From NCBI GenBank assembly GCA_030592355.1, contig JAUVJE010000121.1, positions 1 through 7,560 on the forward strand: a DNA stretch of 7,560 nucleotides. The letters run 5' to 3'. Below the pieces are notes generated by a model that ran no database searches, was not told the DNA's origin, and worked only from the letters and a program-made list of their open reading frames with translations. Made by a program: the position numbers and the translations under genes. This DNA comes from Clostridia bacterium (GTDB lineage Bacteria > Bacillota > Clostridia > DUPQ01). The first letter of the stretch is position 1. Each line of letters opens with the position of its first letter. Positions 5,823 through 7,560 of the stretch are shown piece after piece.

Positions 5823-5855
5823 ACTATTGTATCTGGTATAGGCAAGGTACGTCAT
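5807..5855. repeat. 17-bp perfect inverted repeat at the end of copy 2
   Basis: ATGACGTACCTTGCCTA (5807-5823) pairs with its exact reverse complement at 5839-5855 across a 15-nt loop. The left arm is the end of the 68-bp repeat, so the right arm is a partial copy in the opposite orientation. The hairpin is followed by TTTATATG, so weak terminator activity is possible. Confidence 0.85.
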
Positions 5856-5901
5856 TTATATGACATGGTAATAAAAATGTCTGAAATTCAATTGGAAATT
5901 A

Positions 5902-5930
5902 TAGACAAACCACAATATACGGGGTATAAT
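5902..5930 (+). promoter_or_regulatory. uraA promoter
   Basis: TAGACA (5902-5907, 5 of 6 to consensus) and TATAAT (5925-5930, perfect) are 17 bp apart. Transcription would start near 5937 and give a leader of about 150 nt that contains the PyrR-type attenuator. Confidence 0.8.
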
Positions 5931-5954
5931 TATTTTAATTATTGAATATGTTGT

Positions 5955-6041
5955 GCCTTTAAAGAAAGTCCGGAGAGACTTGCAAGGCGGATCGGGAGCA
6001 AATCCCGTGTTGCTGTGCACTTTCCGAAAGGAAAGTTTTTT
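5955..6041 (+). promoter_or_regulatory. PyrR-type pyrimidine attenuator in the uraA leader
   Basis: The PyrR-binding hairpin is at 5955-5988. GCCTT pairs with AAGGC at the base and AAGTC (5966-5970) pairs with GACTT (5977-5981). The loop side reads AGTCCGGAGAGACT, 13 of 14 to the PyrR consensus ARUCCNGNGAGGYU as I recall it; the one deviation is A for G at 5978. GAAAGT (5964-5969) can instead pair with ACTTTC (6019-6024), the left arm of the terminator, so antiterminator and terminator exclude each other. Another hairpin, CGGGA/TCCCG (5993-5997 with 6003-6007), lies between them. By the known mechanism, UMP/UTP-bound PyrR would stabilise the first hairpin and allow termination, shutting off uracil uptake when pyrimidines are plentiful. 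Confidence 0.85.
6019..6041 (+). terminator. Conditional terminator of the uraA attenuator
   Basis: ACTTTCC (6019-6025) and GGAAAGT (6030-6036) form a 7-bp stem closed by a GAAA tetraloop, and six T residues (6036-6041) follow. It lies 45 bp before the uraA start codon, inside the leader, which is what attenuation requires. Confidence 0.85.
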
Positions 6042-6086
6042 CATGGGTGGATATGTTCATGTCAACATTATAATAGGGGGGAAATC

Positions 6087-7355
6087 ATGACGAAAGAAAC
6101 AAATTTCGGCGGAAAAGAATTCTTGCTGGGCTTTCAGCATCTTTTCGCAATGTTTGGTGCAACGGTATTGGTGCCTATGCTCACCGGACTTAATCCGTTA
6201 GTCGCGTTGTTCGCAGCGGGTATTGGAACTCTGTTGTTCCATTTGGTGACTAAAGGCAAGGTGCCCGTTTTCTTGGGCTCGAGCTTTGCGTTCATAGGCG
6301 GAGTTGCAGCCGTAACCGGCATTGGTACGGAAGCCGGTGTTACAAAAGAGGGTATTGCAATGGCAGGCGGCGGTATCATATGCGCCGGTATACTTTATCT
6401 AATACTTGCATTATTGGCAAAATTGGTTGGGGTAGATAGAATTAAGAGCTTTTTCCCACCGATCGTTACAGGTCCGATAATAATGGTTATCGGCTTATCC
6501 TTAGTACCTGTGGCAATTGGACTTGCTCCGGGGTTAGGCGCAAGAGGCAATTGGTGGGTGGCTTCCTTTGTAGTTTTAGTAATTATCGGAGTAATGCTGT
6601 TTACAAAAGGCTTCTTCAAATTGGTCCCGATTCTTATCGGTATTGCAGCCGGGTATGTACTGTGTATTATATTGAAAGTCACAGGCGGACCGGACCTTGT
6701 CAATCTTGATATAGTAGCAAAAGCAGATTGGTTCAGTTTTAATCAGATATTCAGAGGGGAATTCTTCATATTGCCTAAATTTGAGTGGACGGCAATTATG
6801 CTGATTGCTCCAATAGCAATTGTTACATTTGTAGAACATATTGGGGATATTACAACAAACGGAAATGTTGTAGGTAAAAACTTCCTTGAAGATCCCGGCC
6901 TGCACAGAACTCTTCTAGGCGATGGTCTTGCAACGATTTTTGCAGGATTTATAGGCGGACCTGCAAATACAACTTATTCAGAAAACACAGGTGTTTTGGC
7001 TGTAACAAAGAATTATAACCCGGCCACGCTGAGACTCGCTGCGGTTTTCGCAATTGTGCTTAGTCTTGTTGGGAAATTCGGAGCAATCATACAGACAATA
7101 CCGGGTCCGGTCATGGGTGGTGTCAGCATTATACTTTTCGGTATTATCGCAAGTGTCGGTTTAAGGACGATATCGCAGGCAGAACTTGATTTTGCCCATT
7201 CCAGAAATCTGATTATTGTTGCACCTATACTCGGCCTTGGACTTGGAATAAGTTCAATGGGTGGAATACCAATTGGCAACGTTACACTTTCAGGACTATT
7301 TATTGCAGCGATCGTAGGTATTATTCTCAATAAAGTGTTACCTAAAGACATTTAA
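6087..7355 (+). CDS. uraA: Uracil permease (NCS2/nucleobase:cation symporter-2 family)
   Basis: The product is a 422-residue membrane protein expected to import uracil with protons for salvage. It is close in length to E. coli UraA (about 429). It is rich in hydrophobic segments and fits the 14-span NCS2 fold. Family motifs are in order: QHLFAMFGATVLVP (H18), VPVFLGSSFAFIGG, FVEHIGDITTNG (E250 and H251, the substrate-binding glutamate region), and GGPANTTYSENTGV (E299). The ATG at 6087 follows GGGGGG (6076-6081) at a 5-bp spacing. The frame is open back to 6015, but that stretch crosses the leader terminator and is not coding. The PyrR-type leader supports a pyrimidine rather than purine substrate. 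It has its own promoter and terminator, so it appears to be monocistronic. Confidence 0.95.
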   Translation: MTKETNFGGKEFLLGFQHLFAMFGATVLVPMLTGLNPLVALFAAGIGTLLFHLVTKGKVPVFLGSSFAFIGGVAAVTGIGTEAGVTKEGIAMAGGGIICAGILYLILALLAKLVGVDRIKSFFPPIVTGPIIMVIGLSLVPVAIGLAPGLGARGNWWVASFVVLVIIGVMLFTKGFFKLVPILIGIAAGYVLCIILKVTGGPDLVNLDIVAKADWFSFNQIFRGEFFILPKFEWTAIMLIAPIAIVTFVEHIGDITTNGNVVGKNFLEDPGLHRTLLGDGLATIFAGFIGGPANTTYSENTGVLAVTKNYNPATLRLAAVFAIVLSLVGKFGAIIQTIPGPVMGGVSIILFGIIASVGLRTISQAELDFAHSRNLIIVAPILGLGLGISSMGGIPIGNVTLSGLFIAAIVGIILNKVLPKDI

Positions 7356-7390
7356 GACAATATACCATGTATAAAAACTTATCTGTAGTA

Positions 7391-7422
7391 TAAACCCGGG
7401 GTCTGCAAAGGCTCCGGGTTTA
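7391..7422 (+). terminator. Intrinsic terminator after uraA
   Basis: TAAACCCGG (7391-7399) pairs with CCGGGTTTA (7414-7422), with an added G-T pair and a loop of about 12 nt. The distal arm supplies the T run GGGTTTATT. It is 36 bp after the uraA stop, and the symmetrical A/T flanks could let it act in both directions. Confidence 0.8.
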
Positions 7423-7542
7423 TTCAATCTAAATAATTTAATGGAAAGCGGTGTGAATATATTGGCGGGTGTTTATATAAAATTGCCTGTTAACAATTAA
7501 TGGTTTATTATAAACTTGAAAAACAACTGAATGGAGGGAAAA

Positions 7543-7560
7543 TTGCCGAGGATAATTTCC
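7543..7560 (+). CDS. Start of an unidentified gene, cut by the window edge
   Basis: GGAGGG (7533-7538) precedes TTG at 7543 by 4 bp, and the frame continues open as MPRIIS to the edge. An in-frame ATG at 7531 exists but has no ribosome binding site before it. Only six codons are visible, so no function can be assigned. The spacing after the uraA terminator suggests a new transcription unit, but the promoter is not clear: TATAAA at 7509-7514 lacks a well-spaced -35 box. Confidence 0.45.

Noticed and set aside
5630..5855. CRISPR-like array
   Set aside because: There are only two copies of a 68-bp unit with a 57-bp spacer, and no cas genes. The repeat is too long and the inverted third piece does not fit.
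5645..5863. 72-codon open frame in the gdpD-uraA gap
   Set aside because: It spans both copies of the 68-bp repeat, so the peptide repeats itself. It has no ribosome binding site and does not resemble a known protein.
5856..6044. 62-codon minus-strand frame across the uraA promoter and leader
   Set aside because: It lies antisense to a clear promoter, PyrR hairpin and terminator, and its sequence is explained by those RNA elements.
7441..7500. 19-codon frame starting at ATG 7441
   Set aside because: There is no ribosome binding site upstream, the composition is ordinary intergenic AT-rich sequence, and nothing supports translation.

Overview
This 7.56-kb window is AT-rich and looks like a chromosomal segment of a low-GC Gram-positive bacterium, most likely one of the Clostridia. 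The reasons are the GGAGG-type ribosome binding sites, a PyrR-type attenuator ahead of the uracil permease, the clostridial style of MurD and GlpK, and tRNA genes that encode their CCA ends. The lineage is inferred from style only; no search was run.

Layout. Bases 1-109 are the 3' end of a group II intron (domains V and VI, with the branch-point adenosine visible). The rest of the intron lies outside the window. Next is a zinc-dependent, NAD-type sorbitol/xylitol dehydrogenase (238-1287). The 200 bases after it hold a long imperfect hairpin between two 33-bp direct repeats. The right-hand repeat forms the apparent terminator of a tRNA-Leu(CAG) gene on the minus strand (1488-1574). Divergent from that tRNA is murD (1636-3039), followed after 61 bp by glpK (3101-4588). 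A consensus promoter (TTGACA-16-TATAAT) then drives tRNA-Gly(CCC) (4687-4760). A glycerophosphodiester phosphodiesterase gene (4791-5531) follows so closely that it has no room for its own promoter, and it ends at a strong terminator. The 5.54-6.09-kb gap contains a 68-bp repeat present twice, an inverted copy of its end, a good promoter and a PyrR-type RNA attenuator. The uracil permease gene (6087-7355) comes next with its own terminator. The first codons of another gene run off the right edge.

Function. These are mostly housekeeping genes: peptidoglycan precursor synthesis (MurD), glycerol 3-phosphate supply (glycerol kinase, and GDPD releasing glycerol 3-phosphate from glycerophosphodiesters), uracil uptake controlled by pyrimidine status, polyol oxidation and two tRNAs. 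GlpK and GDPD converge on glycerol 3-phosphate but appear to be separate transcription units.

I see no defence system, toxin-antitoxin pair, CRISPR array or unknown multigene system. The parts worth a second look are non-coding: the repeat-flanked hairpin beside tRNA-Leu, the duplicated 68-bp element, the tRNA-Gly/gdpD transcription unit and the uraA attenuator. Two gene starts (murD and gdpD) need correction because their open frames run backwards through tRNA genes.
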